A DNA stretch of 64,000 nucleotides from Lates calcarifer (GCF_001640805.2 NC_066853.1:24239173-24303172), one strand, 5' to 3'; positions 1-13,535 are shown, numbered from the stretch's first letter. Notes: generated by a model not told the origin, from the sequence alone. Translations and numbers: made by a program.

Positions 1-1721
1 CAGTGATAGACATGAGGTGGGCTGAAAGCTCAAGCACTAAGACAACACATGCAAATAGACAAAAGACAAGCAAATGAAGAAAACATCAATCAATTTGACA
101 GCACATGCACAACATTTAGGAAAAATAGGCTACAAAGTGAGAAAACAACCAAATACAGAAACATGCTGCAAATAGGACAACAGGGGGAAATCTAAATGCT
201 GCGTGTCGCCAAATTAATGACAGTGTTTTCTTCCTTTGCTTGTGTTTTGTCTTTTTGCATGTGTTTTCTTAAGTTGCAGTGCATTGAGCTTTGACTGCCA
301 CTCTGCAGATAACAATATACAGCCACAATGTTTAGAGTTCACAAAGTAAATAAGGAAGTATTTAATCAGAACTGACTGACTGCAAGAAATTTGGGCCCAT
401 CAACACGTATCCAGTCGACAGTTGAATGTACAGCGTTGTAACAGCTTGAACTTAGTTGCTAAATTTCCAAACAGTGAATTTCCTGTTTACTCCAAGCAAC
501 TTCCTCTTTGCTAATTAGACATTAATAACAGCTGGGCCGTGGGACAAAACAAAACTGGACCATTAGAACAAACAGATACATTCTTCTAAATACTTCACAC
601 TGCTTCCTTTCCCTCTTCATATCATTTTGGAGCCATTTTTTTTCTTCTATCTATGCTTCTAATTTTTCTTTCCCTTCCCTTTTGCCCATATTTGGAAAGA
701 TATGAAAAAGAAAGTGAAGATTTAATAGGAAGTATGATAATTTGAAAAGATGGCTCCTCAGGCTCCTCCTCCTCAGCCATCAGTTTCTCATTAAAGAGCT
801 GCTGACAACCACCTACATTAAATCTGACAAATTTATATGTGAACTGCCTGAACCCTGAGAGGAATCTCTGGAAAAAGTAACTTAACACAGACCCTCTCCC
901 AACACAAGAGGATAGCTCAGCAATTTGGTCACACACACATTTCTTTGCAACATCTCTGGAATCTTCTCCTTAGAGATTTATTACCAAGGGTTGGGCTGCT
1001 GAGATATACACAACTGCTCCAAAGGAACGAACACACATACAGACACACACGTTGCATGCTGTACTGAGAGGATTTTCAATGACTTCACTCACCTCCAAAC
1101 ATGCAACCTCCAGCAACATCCATGCTCTAAATTTAACCCCAATTTTACTTCTCATTTTCATCTACTTACACAGAGACACATACACACAGGTTATGGTGAA
1201 ACAAACCTGTGTCTGGATCAAACCGGAGAAAAGTATGACCCTGCAGCGCACACACACCATTGTTCAGGAAGTTGCAGGTCATTTGTTTACAGACAGCTAG
1301 CAGTGATCAGACTGCTACACATCCCTTACAACACATACATACTCACCATGCTCCTAGCATAGTTTGAGTGATAGTGTAGAGGATGCTGCCATCCTTCACA
1401 CTGATGTCATCAGTTGTTTACAGTAATTATACCAACTTGGCATTCGTATGGTCAATACATATTGATGTTAATAAAGAGAGCACCTTGAAATATTACTACC
1501 AATTGCAAGAGCAGATATGTGCTGGTGAATTTTAGGTCAAAAAGTTAAGCTACACACTATATACTGATGAATAAGTGTACCAACTAACCAATAACTTCTT
1601 AAGAATGTCCTCTGTGAAGTTGATACCAGTGCTACACCCGCAACAATTTAATCCCACTGAGGCTGAATCTAAATGAACAGTTGTTCCAGCTGAAGATTCT
1701 TTCACACTCACACAGTCTCGC

Positions 1722-1791
<70 letters not shown>

Positions 1792-2160
1792 CCTCACACA
1801 CACACACACTAACCACTTTTCATAGTCAGACTGGGCAGGGCCATTGGGGTATGTTATCTGTGTTACGGAGGTATGCAGCTCACAGCTGTGTTGAAGATAA
1901 AAATACATCAATTAAGAAACAACTGGGAAATCAATCCTGGTTGGCTGGGGGTTTAACATGCTGACCATGTCATAGCATTATTCACAGTTTGAGTCCAGTT
2001 AACTAGCAAAAAGTACTCTTAAAACGTCACAATATTTACAATTCTGACAAAGATTTTTTTACGAGGAAACAAGAGTAAGAGCCTATAGCAATGCTAACAG
2101 CTCTCTGAGGCAGTGCTTAGGCTGTGTGTTGAAGTCAGCATGCTGACATGTTCACAATCA
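1..2160. other. intergenic, microsatellite and nothing else recognised
   Basis: No coding similarity is recognised in either strand. Open frames are short and without family motifs. A compound microsatellite is listed separately. Confidence 0.6.
1716..1809. repeat. compound microsatellite (CTCG)n-(CT)n-(CA)n
   Basis: A CTCG run is followed by about 28 CT units with one TTT interruption, then a short CA run. Low-complexity Arg-Glu frames on the minus strand across it are artefacts. Confidence 0.97.
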
Positions 2161-2169
2161 AAATGCTAA

Positions 2170-3170
2170 CATCAACAGACTTGTTTCTGTACTAATCTTG
2201 TTAGATCTCAGTGCTGCTTTTGATATGATTGACTATCACATCCTTTTACAGAGACTGGAGCATTTTATTGGCATTAAAGGTTCCACACTAAACTGGTTTA
2301 AGTCCTATCTATTTGGTAGGCTTCCGTTTGTACATGTTAATGGCAACTCCTCCATATACACAAAAGTTAGACACTGAGTTCCACAAGGGTCAGTGCTTGG
2401 TCCATTTCTCTTCACCTTGTATATGCTTCCCTTGGGCAACATTATCAGGAATCACTCCATAAACTTCCATTGGTATGCAGATGATACACAACTTTATCTG
2501 TCAATGAAACCTAATGAAACCAATCAGTTAGCCAAACTTCCAGCATGCCTTAGGGACATTAAAACTTGGATGACAAGCAACTTTTTAATATTGAACTCAG
2601 ACAAAACCGAAGTTATTGTACTTGGTCCCAAACAGCTCAGAAATACATTTTCCAATTACAAAATTACATTAGATGGCATTGCCCTGGCCTCCAGCTCCAC
2701 TGTAAAGAATCTTGGAGTTAACTTTGACCAGGACATGTTCTTTAGCTCACACATAAAACAAACTTCAAGTACTGCCTTCTTTCACTTGTGTAATATCGGC
2801 AAAATTAGACATTTCCAGGCTGGACTACTGTAATTCATTATTATCAGGCTGCCCCAACAAGTCTCTGAAGATTCTGCAGTTGATCCAAAATGCTGCAACA
2901 CAATTAACTGTCAGGGACTAGAAAAAGAGACCATATTTCTCTACATTGGCTCCCAGTCAAATCCAGAATAGAGAGCCTTCAGCTATCAAGCTCTTCTACT
3001 CTGGAACCTTCTTCCAGTTTTGGCCCAGGAGGCAAATACCCTCTGCACTTTTAAGAGTAGGCTTAAAACTTTCCTTTTTGATAAAGCTTATAGTTAGGGT
3101 TGGCTCAGGCTTGAACCATCCCTTAGTTATGCTGCAATAGGCCTAGACTGCTGGACTCTCTCTCTCTCTC
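2170..3170 (+). mobile_element. decayed L2/Maui-type LINE fragment, reverse transcriptase region
   Basis: Translation shows LLDLSAAFDMIDYHILLQRL, then an in-frame stop just before [29 protein letters not shown] (polymerase motif YADD at about 2474) and [10 protein letters not shown] follow. Later frames read [16 protein letters not shown] and, after a deletion, the C-terminal segment before the LINE 3' UTR. Stops, frameshifts and loss of the 5' end make it inactive. Assignment to the L2 clade is by motif similarity. Confidence 0.85.
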
Positions 3171-3420
3171 AATCAGTATGGATTCATATCCCATATTATA
3201 TGCACATACTTCTGCCTCTGGAGCTGTAGAGTCTGACCTGTGATGACAAGCTTCCTGCTGCTCCTACAACACCCACTGTTATAATTAGAAATTACTAGTA
3301 CTGCTTCTAGTATTATTGATACTTTTGCAATCACTATTATCATTACTACTACTGTATTATGGGTATCTCTATACTCTCTATACTCTTTTACACTTTTAAA
3401 CTGATCGCAAGTTTATCAAT

Positions 3421-6400
3421 CATAGACACATGAGAGCAAACTACACATACTGTATTTTTTGACATCAAGATAAGAGGAGACTGGAAGACTGTTTTCATTA
3501 AGACTTGAGGAAACCCTGTACACTCAGACGCTGTTAGGCTTTTACTGCCCACACTGGACCTGTAACCATGGAAAAGATTGCAAAACAGGTGAACATTAAC
3601 CTCCTAACCCAGAGAGTAAACCAACCTGGTTTTCACAGGAGGGTAATGCAATATAAAAATAGATACAAGTGAGAAAGGTGTGATAAGGACTTCACTTAGC
3701 ACCACGACAGTCTCTCTTTTACATTATTACAATCTTTGTCAACTTTGTCATGTACTGCTCACTAGTCAAAGGTGTTACCTGCTTTACAATTCATGCATGC
3801 TGACAATTGCAATGAGCTGGTGAAGACATGGAATGAACTAATATTGCTTGAATATCAGTATCAGACATCAGAAGCCCATGTAAGCCTTATTTGTACCAGC
3901 CATTATAATCTCACTCATCAACTGCGTTTGCATTCCTTCAGGCTCTACAAGCTGCTTTATTTCCTCCTTTCTTTGTGCTAGTATGTGGTAATGCTTTCAT
4001 GCCACGTTTAGTTTTTCTTTTCTCAACCTCACAACATCCATCGAAGTTGGTTACACACTTCTTTTTCTGCCATTTCTCACATTCTACCTCCTACTCCACC
4101 AACTCACACTCTTATTTCATATCACTACTCCTCCTCTCAATCCTTCGCCCTCTTTCTCTCTCTCCGGGTTCAAGGCCACACCTGCCTGTACTATGCTAAT
4201 ATTATCAAAGTTGCATGGAAAGACTAAGTTAAAGGTTAACAAAAGGTATTGAGTGAGAGAGGAAGCTTTGACAGTCTTAACAAAAGATGCCGATGTTCAC
4301 TGTATTGTCACCAGAGTCAAGACTACACACACAGACGCACACACACAGTTTTAACCCTTTCCAGTTAGAGTATAAACTGATCCATAAAAGAATTAAGTCA
4401 AGACAGTAATGGGCAGGAGTTGTTGGAAGCGTATAGATAACATCTCTTGAAGAAACTGTGAGAGCTATTGTCCTGGTAGCAAATCAGCTAACTAGTGTGT
4501 GAACTGAGAGTTGGAAAGCTAGCTAGCTCTGAGAGCTGTTCCCCCTCTTCTATTAATTGTATGAAATGATATTCAACCCTGAGAACAGAGTAAAAGGCTC
4601 AGTAAACTATCCTTTACGAGCACTAGCGTGTTCTCTGCTTGCTAGCATGTTAGCAGTTAGCTCACCAGATACAGTAGTTTATTAACTAGCCCCACTAGTA
4701 ACCTTCACCAAGTCTGCAGCACCGCTTAAAAGATGTGTAAATCAATTAGATGTGGCTATATGCACTATAATGTAATACAACATTGTATGGGTATTGATCA
4801 TGGGTGCCACAGGGAAAAATAAATTGTGTTTGAGTGGAATTTAAATCAAGCCATCACGCTCATTCTGTGCTATTTATCAGAGCACAAGTTTCTTTCCCAT
4901 GTCTTTTCCCCAGATTCCAGTTTCTCCTGTGAACATGCCTCATTCTCTCCACCTCATTCTTACTCTTTCAATTTGAACCCATCTAACCTGAATATGAGAT
5001 AGATCTTAGCTCTAGTAAAACTAGAGCTTATCTAAGTTGAAAAGGGGCTGGGTATGGGGCACTAAAGAGAATTTTTTTTTTTGGTGATTATTTCATGTTT
5101 GTTGAATTCTGGTTGAGGAGCAGCTGTAAAATGTTCCACTGTCAATCCAGCAAAACACACACAAAGACCAACACGTCCTATGAACCCTGGTTTCAACAAA
5201 CACTGAGATTTGCCTTTGCCGTCATAGCACAACAAACATGGAGTGGTTAGGTGTGTGTCAACATTAACACTATAGTTGGGAAGGAGTTGGACAGGTGCAT
5301 ACACAGGAGAGGAGCAGACATAATTACAGGTATGATATCATACAGGATCCAGGAGGCTCAGTTCACTTTGTCATGATAACAAGGATGAGTGGAGAGAGAG
5401 GAGGGATGATTACACACTGAGTGTATAAAGCACTAACAAAAATCAAAAGATTCTGAACAGGTGAAGTCACGAACAGGTAAAACTGGAAGTTATACCCAAA
5501 ATTTTGTCCACTATGGGCACACGTACAGGTGTCATAGTTCTATTTTCAGATGTCCTACACGGTTCATCTAACACACTATGGGGGTAAAGAGAGAGGTTTA
5601 TAATCCCCTGACCACTTACCTTCTCCATGTGTGGGAGGCAGGCTGCAAAACAGTGACTCACATTAACAGGTATTCAAATAAACATCATAGTCTATTGTTG
5701 TACATGGATTATTTTTGTAACTAACATGGGACTAAGTGCTTGAGTAACATCCATTAGGTTTCTGGAAAAACTAAATGGTGGTGCTCTAATGTCCCAGTGA
5801 AAAAGCCAAAATGAGGACAGGATTAAACAAAGCTGTTGAACAGAATATCTCCAAAACAGATCCAAAGCACACATAAGCACCCACACAGTTCCTTTTCTTC
5901 TGGTCTGGCAGTGTACACGGAAGATGTGCAAGACCAGTTGAAATAAAATGATATGATACTTGAACGGGAAGGAATCTAAACCAAAGCAAAAAAAAAAAAA
6001 AAATGCAGTAGTGTATTAGCTGTTTCTGGAGGCTCTGTCATAAGCATTTATATTCATGTGTGAGGACTTCCCATCTTCTGCAGTCACACTGGATGTACAA
6101 AAATGGCAGTGAAGCTGGCGAGGATTTTGACTCATTTCCAGGGTGGTTTCCAGTCCCACAGCAGTCAAGGCTGTAATACTGAGGAGAAGCAGTACTCAGT
6201 CACTAACATTTATTCCCAGCAGGGCGGGGCTGGCTCTACTGCTGGGCTAGCTTTGAGATGTGGGAAAGAATTGCATGGAAAAGCTAAAACTGCTGCCCAC
6301 AGCAGTAGGCTAAAACTAACCAGGCACACACATACTGTACATACACACCCTCCAAGACCTGTGAGTCACCAACACACAGGTAACACATATTCTGACTCAC

Positions 6401-7317
6401 TGCCAGACACGTACCCTCATTACTTCCATTCTCCTCAATCCTCTTTTTCCTTATAAAGTGTTTTTGTACAATTTCCAACACTCCGTGCATGTTTGCCTGC
6501 ACTAGGTAAGATCCTTATTGAAGAACACCTACACTACAAAGTGGTGCTACAACAATAAGAGAGAAATACTACTTGCATACATTAATCCTGATTAACACAC
6601 ACTTCAGCTGCCACTTCAAACCCTTTTTGGTCTCAGATCCTTACCTTTAAAACACCACAAAAACCTTAAGCTCATCTAATTCCCACACTTTTCACTGTTC
6701 ATACACACAATTTACACACTGGAACCAGCACTTACTTCTGTCAGGACTTCCACTGTAACTGACACTTTCACGTCACTTTATCAACAATATTGTAACTGAT
6801 AGTTCAACTCCTTTCAGTGCTTTAATGCAAATGAATCTTGCACAATCCCTCATTAAATCTTAAATCAGCCACAATTCAAAGTTGTCATCTGCAGCTTTAC
6901 AGTAAGTGTGCAACTTCCATGATACTGTACCACTACTGAACATCCACTGAAGACGTGAAAGCTAAAATATGCTTTAGAAAGATGGATGCACACTGATTAA
7001 CAAAATGAGTGAGTGAGCTGATTTAATCTAAACCGCCACTAGATCTCTGCTTAAGACAAACATATGGTCAAATGCTCTAATGCTACTTCTCATCCTATAT
7101 CTATATAACTGTCTCCTACTGTCTGTCTGACAGAGCCTTGAATCAATAGCCATTCCCATCCAGTGTCTCCAGCACATTCCCATCTGAATGTCTGACTCAA
7201 CTTCCCATATACTCACAGTCAGTATCAGCAGTAGTCATCATCTAAACAACCACCCACACACACCACCAACATGACAACTAAAGCTAATTTTACTGACTCA
7301 AAACATAGCTTCTTTGT
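3421..7317. other. intergenic, no supported gene
   Basis: This stretch is AT-rich with scattered open frames that lack recognisable domains. A possible microexon at 5620-5642 is listed separately. Nothing else is supported. Confidence 0.5.
5620..5642 (-). other. possible 23-nt microexon with ATG
   Basis: On the minus strand an acceptor CTGTTTTGCAG is followed by 23 bases ending ATGGAGAAG (Met-Glu-Lys) and a near-ideal donor GTAAGTGG. It lies 6 kb downstream of the candidate first exon at 11.6 kb and could carry that gene's start codon. The evidence is splice sites only. Confidence 0.2.
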
Positions 7318-7325
7318 CATACAAT

Positions 7326-7650
7326 TAGGGATGCACCGATATGTCAGCCAAACATCGGTACTGACTGATATTCACCTCATTGACTGCCATCGATATCTCG
7401 GCAAATAAGACGACTTTCACCGATGGCAGCGACCGATGTTTATCTGTTGTGTCACATCTCTTTTGTGTTGGCCAGATGTGTTGGTTATTTGCCTTGTGAC
7501 AACTCGTACAACAGTGTTATACCCAGCTTTGGATTCAGAGAAGATCCAGTATAACCACCCATAACAGGCACTGTTTGTACAACTGAATTTGTGCTCATTC
7601 AAACATCACTATCAGCATCATCCCAGAATTTCACAATCAGTGCATCCCAG
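7326..7650. mobile_element. 325-bp hAT-like MITE with terminal inverted repeats
   Basis: The left end TAGGGATGCACCGAT and the right end (reverse complement CTGGGATGCACTGAT) match at 12 of 15 bases. Flanking 8-bp direct repeats are CATACAAT (7318-7325) and CATACAAC (7651-7658), 7 of 8 identical. Eight-bp duplications and GGGATGCAC-type ends are typical of hAT elements. The element is too short to encode a transposase. Confidence 0.8.
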
Positions 7651-8158
7651 CATACAACCAAGGAGCATAGTCTAGAAAACCACTGAGCAAAACAACAAAT
7701 TCACTCACTCTTGTTCTCCAACTAGAAAATTTGATGATCCTGAATATCTTCTATCACCAGCCTTAGACATAAAATCTGATTTGGCCCCTCTATAACCCAT
7801 ATTGGCCAAACCTTTCCTTGTCTTAAGAAATGAGTACAAAGGCCATGAATCTGCTTTGAACTGGAAACTGCTCTTGCATTAGGACTTTATCAGTGCTATT
7901 CCTGGCTTAGCCTAGTGAAATATCTGCGCTTAATGTTATCAGAGCAACATGTCCAAAGCCCTGACTTTATCTCAATGCTTGGATTCAGACTGTAGTCACA
8001 GATGCCAGATCTTAAACTATGCATGGCTGGCATGGAACAGCTGTATAACCCATTAGTGAACTTATACATGAGGTTGTACAAGTTAGCAGTAAGCCTTTTC
8101 TTATATTACTGCCTCTCACACTTCTTCCATTAAAAGGTAAATAAAATAAAAAATTAAT

Positions 8159-8312
8159 AGGAATAGTTTGACATTTTGGGAACTACACATATTCATTTCT
8201 TTACATTAATTTCTCTTCATTGATTAACACATTATATTGTGTTTTAGAGATGAAAAAACAAGCTAAGCAAACCTGCAAATAAGCATATTGCCTAAGATGT
8301 CAAACTATCCCT
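8159..8312. mobile_element. short palindromic-ended MITE
   Basis: AGGAATAGTTTGACATTTTG at the left and its inverted copy at 8291-8312 match at 19 of 22 bases. The family (ends like GGAATAGTTCGACATTTTGG) is abundant in percomorph fish as I recall it. Related copies are at 39930-40440 and 48083-48165. Confidence 0.75.
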
Positions 8313-11000
8313 GTGACATCTTTTAACAATTTTCATATTATGGAATTAGTGCAAAATCTTTTAATTGGCATTGTACAGGGTGCTGTTTTTCAAGTGCAAA
8401 ATAATGCTCAAACAAAAGTTAAGGCTAAAGCTTTTCAGCTCAAAGTTTTCAGCATCTATTGCAATGGTGGATGATGAAGAGATGGTAAAATTCCTTATTA
8501 TTAAAAAAGCTATGCAATCAAACCCCTCTAAATGCAGGTGGTCCAGTCAAAAAGGGGGACTGACTTGTGCAGTGACAAGGTCATATTCCCACTGGCTTCC
8601 CACCCACAAATCCTGCCAGGGTTTTGCCCATTTCTTTCATTTGTATGTGGTGTAAACTTCCTTCAGCAGGACGACTGTATCTTTAGCAGCCATGCCATTT
8701 GTTGATGTCCACAAATTTGATATGACAATAAAAAGGTCATAGATGGGGAAACAAATCCCCCGGTGAGCAGTTCATATAACACAGGTCAAGTACATACATC
8801 TGTGTGAGTGTCTTTCCTGTTGTAGAGATAATGGTGGAGATCTGGCTAAGAGTCAGGCTGTCAGGTGTATCCTATGGGTTCCTCCCAGGATCCGCCCGAC
8901 ATGTAGCTGAGAGACTACATGACCAGGAAAACCTTCACCCTGTCAACAGCAGTTCCTATATCCAACAAAATAAAGAGCTGTGGTTCTCATAGTAAGTTCC
9001 AGGAACAGTTAGTGGTCCATGGGATTCTAGCAGCACATTCATTAGAATTTCCAATTCACTACATTAGCATGTGCATACTTGACCTATGGAGTTGTAAAGA
9101 TAGCAATCTGCCATGAAGGAATCCACCAACTACCGTAACAATTGGGGCAAAGGCAGACTGGTTTTTGATCAGATAAATAGTCAGACAGCAGGGCAGATGC
9201 AATAAATCTAATTTCCCCTAATTGTGTGAAACTTAAGACTCCTAGAATAAAATGAAAATGTGTTCAAAAGAGACTCATAAGCCTTTACTTGATCATTTCA
9301 ACATTATTTTAATCATCTAAATACATATAAAACCATCTGACAAGCACTTTTATTTTATTTATGCTTACATAGGTACTCAAAGCCAAAGGGAGAATGCCTC
9401 ACCATGTAGAGGCAAGCAGACATTTAGGGTAAACGCTCTTTCTAATCTCAAACTACCCAACACCACTCTGACCAAAACTCTGCCTTAAAGCATCTGCATC
9501 ACATCAGTCCAATGGAAACAGCAGCTAAATGAATGTCACCAGGGAGTATACAACACATGGATCTGCTTTGGAAACATGTATTGATGACAGTGCATTGATG
9601 TGTGTTTTGTGCCGAGCTGGAAAATGGTGAAGACCATGCATGCTGAATATTCTGTGCATGTAGTTCAAACACAAGTGTAGACCTACACATTATAGGTGAA
9701 AATGAACATGCAGGCCAATGTAATACAGCTGTCTGTACAACTCTGCAGTCCTGCTTCAAAGCCAATCATCTCCAATAACAAGCTGTCATCTAAAGGAGCT
9801 TACAGCAGAGTAACAGGCAGCTGTAGGCAACCAGTGAGTGCTGGGAAATCCTGCCCTCCAGGTGACCTTCAAGCAACAGGTCAGCTTGTTCTAAGCAGCT
9901 TGACCCCTGAGGGACATCCCACCTTTGCTGGGTCATTTCTTCACACACCTCTCTGCATCTTCCTAATGTACAAGTCCTGTCCTTCTCTGCTGGATGAGTA
10001 ATAACTCTCATTCATTATAAGTAGATTTTAAGCCTAAAAAGGACACTTTACCAGATTAAACTGTAGTGAGCAAAACAGGGTTCGAAATAATTGCAATGTC
10101 CAATCACAGACCATTCTGACCATTGAGCTATTGTTCATGTACATTTCTATTTACATTGTAGAGTGTATACTGTCATTTACATATGTTACAGCCTTTAACT
10201 TACTTTATTTATTATTTTTATGTCAACATTTACAGCTATAGAATCCAACAAGGATAATTTCAGATTTTTATACCACATGTTCATATGTTTTGACATTAAC
10301 AGGCTGGATTGTATGCCAGGTGCTTCCCTTGTGTTTACATCATGTACAAACCACACACAAATTGACAGGTGGCAAAGCCTTTGTCAACCACAGAGAGACT
10401 TTCTCAGCCAGAGCCAGACAGCTGAAATCCAGCCAGCTAGTACTGGCAGTGTTACACAGGGTCTTTTAAAGTTGCAATAAGGGATGGGATGTAGTTCATT
10501 TAGCTGCCTTTCCATTTGTAGAATCAGGTTTACCTGCATGTTTAGACCATCTGACCATTGCTGAATGACGGTTGGGTATTTCAGGTAAAACAGCAAATAT
10601 GTTAGTGGTTGATATACCTATGATGGACATGGTTAACCATTTATCACAACAACACTGATGGTGGCTTATGTTGCACTAATAACAAATGCTCCACTCCCTC
10701 CTGACCAGCAAGTTTACAATAGTTTTGTACTCACAGGTCACAGGTGTGATAGGCTGTGAGATTAGCTATTTAGTGAACTGTCTTAATCTGTCTGTCTGGC
10801 GTCCATAAAAAGACTACTCCCAACCTCAAGGATTTGTTGTTGTAGGCTACATGGCAAATCAGGACGTGGCTGAAAGTTCACAGCCCTGCAGTCAGTGAAC
10901 GTCAGCAAACCAAGTCACAGGCGTAGGTTGATTCAAATTTCATTCAAAACTATGCCTCAAATTTGATTTATCCTTCTTTGCTTACTGTCCTACATCCTAA
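8313..11000. other. intergenic, no supported gene
   Basis: I see only short unremarkable frames and no domain motif or clear repeat family. CpG frequency rises only after about 11.0 kb. Confidence 0.5.
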
Positions 11001-11582
11001 ACGGAACACACATGCAGAAAACGGCATAAACCAAATACATGCAACGGCGTTTTTAAATGAAGTTTTCAACTTCTGGACTTAGCTAAGTTTGTTCACAATA
11101 CCCTCGAAGTTATCGTACCGCAATTCTACGTTGTAGCAGAGGGAAACCGTGGAGTAACGGTAGCTAGGTCGAGTGTAAACGCTTTAATGTCGTCAAAGCA
11201 ACACAAATTTTAATACTGAACATACAGAACTTATCAATGGCTTTCACTGATTTGCTGCAGGTCTTAACCTACTGTTTTACCAAGTAAATCAGTTGCCAAC
11301 AGACTGTACAACGTTTAATTGTCACATTTTTGAATGGCATTCGGCATAGCGTTTTCGCCATATGGCACGCATCAAGGCTTTCAGCCCACTCACTCAAGCA
11401 TGCTGCCATGTCACAAATTACACAGCAGAAACTTTCCAAATGTAACAACTGTAACAAACCCAACAACCTTATCAGTAAAAGTAAACGAAAGTAAACGGTT
11501 AGCAACGGCATAGTAAAGCTAAAACAATTCGCAGTAAACAGGCAGTTGCTAAGTCAGGTGTTTGTACTAACAGAAAACATAC

Positions 11583-11760
11583 CTTAAAACAGCCGAGGTC
11601 AAAAACGGTGTGGTAGTCTCTCCTCTCTGAATGAGTTCTTATCGTCCAGATAGTCTGGTGGATATTTAGACCAGTGTCTTCGCTCTGAGTGTGTCAGCCC
11701 AGTCAGTCAGTGACTGGTGACTGTCTGACAGAGGGTAACGTACAGTACTGCGTGTGAGAG
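11583..11760 (-). promoter_or_regulatory. candidate promoter and noncoding first exon of an unidentified gene
   Basis: On the minus strand a TAAATA box (11668-11663) is followed about 25-30 bases later by an Inr-like CATTC. The exon then ends GTTTTAAG at 11583 with a good donor, GTATGT. CpGs are frequent from 11.0 to 12.4 kb, unlike the flanks. The exon contains no ATG-led coding frame, so it would be a 5' UTR exon of a gene extending left. No coding exon of that gene is recognised. Human neighbours on that side of YWHAE include TRARG1, BHLHA9 and ABR, but nothing here proves any of them. Confidence 0.4.
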
Positions 11761-13119
11761 CTGCGGGGTTTCTCCTGACCCTCCCACCACTCCCTGCCCA
11801 GACCAGCGTTCACACTGTGGGTTCTCTCACAACTGTGGTTTCCTCAAGACGGCAGCCTCAGCACAGGACTTCACCTCGCCACCGGTGTAGTCATAATGCC
11901 GGGCACTTAGTCATATTAATACCTCAGTGGTGAAGTGGTGTATAATGCTATTAATAAGAGAAACACTGTCAATGTGCGGTTTTACTGGGACTCGGATTCC
12001 CCTAAACCCCCTAGGGGAGTGGTGTGGTAATTTCCACCTTCCTTTTCTTTCACTGAAGGGCTGCTCAGCCCTGTATTACCAGGAAGTTCACCAAGAACCC
12101 ATCCCACAACTCTTGCATGAGTGACATGGTTTCTTTTAGCCAAGCCACGCACCATGCCGTCATTGCTATCTACAAACACTTAAGAGCAAGTAAAGTCCTG
12201 TTGTCCTCTTGTCTAACGGACCAAAAAATCAGGCAACCCGGCCAAGAGTGCCAGGTGTCATTGCCCCTTTTCGTGTCGTGCCGGGCAAACACGTTTCAGG
12301 AGTGGGAGGGAATAATAAATTGATTTTTTTGAGATGAATCCGCACACTGACACCTGACTGAGCGTAAATTAAAACTCTGACCAAACCAGAAAGAGTCAGA
12401 GGGAAGAACGGCATCCATCAGCATTAAAAAGACAATCATTCAACTTTTAAAACTGCTATATTTGACTGATTAACTACAGGCAGTGAACGGTATACAAATA
12501 TGTAAAACATCCTAAAATAACCAAATAGTTGAACGTCGCTACAAATGTATCGTTCTCTTCCACAGACGGAATTAATTCAGCAGCAAATTACAACACACTT
12601 GCAGAAAAAAGTGCCAAGGTTGCATCAAACTGCTGTGATGACTGTCTGTTCCAAAGAGTTCTCGTACCCTCTACTGTTAATAACGACGCCACTGCACCTT
12701 CACACTGTCACTGCAGACTGTGCAGAGCTCCTCCCTCAGCTGAGGCCACTTACCAGTAATGTGAGGCTGAGGCAATGGAGTGCAACAGTAAGCTGAAAAA
12801 TGTGTATGATTTATGAATTACCACGTTTATACTCTTAAAGGGTCTGTAAAGCAGTAATGGAGTCTGGATTTTGAAAGGCGTCTCTGTTGTCCCATTATTT
12901 CACCCAGAGAATTGTCAGTGGCAGAAATAATGAGGTCATAATTCAACACTGTCTAATCTCCCTTTTTTTAATTTATAGGAATTTTGATATTTTGTTTAGT
13001 CATTTAATAGCTGAATTATGTTTTCCTGTAAATTTCAGTTCCCTTTTATTTCTAATTAATTATTTATTCATATTTATATTGCCCATAAGAACCATGTGTC
13101 ATGTCCACAGTCATGACCT

Positions 13120-13220
13120 CAGTATGTGTGAATGTGTGTGAGTGAGGGAATGTGACCTGTAGTGTAAAGCATTTTGAGTGGTTGACAGGACTAGAAAAGT
13201 GCAATATAAATGCAGTCTAT
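13120..13220 (+). repeat. common teleost interspersed repeat fragment
   Basis: The string around TGTGACCTGTAGTGTAAAGC followed by TTTGAGTGG and GCAATATAAATGCAGTC is a module I recognise as widespread in fish genomes. Its parent family is not certain. Confidence 0.6.
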
Positions 13221-13534
13221 TTAATTTAATGTTGGTTTGTGGGTCCCTACAATGCCAAAGTTTGGAAGTCCAGTGATCATGTATATGGCCTGTCAAGACC
13301 AAAAAGAAGAAAATACTTCACAACAGACCGTCTGTCATCTCAGACATTATTGCAGAGTTACACAACATGTGTCGTGCCCGTGTGAAGGTGACCTCAACCA
13401 GCTGGTCAGCTGGATGTCAGTGCCCAAGCTGAACTGTAATAGGTCTGCACTGCCGGAGGGGGGAGTGATCGATTCAACAACCCACAACCAATGCCCTTCA
13501 CAGACACACACACATGCACTGACACACTCACTCA

Positions 13535-13535
<1 letters not shown>

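Noticed and set aside
1550..1911. Arg-Glu-rich frames on the minus strand
   Set aside because: They are a product of the CT/GA microsatellite.
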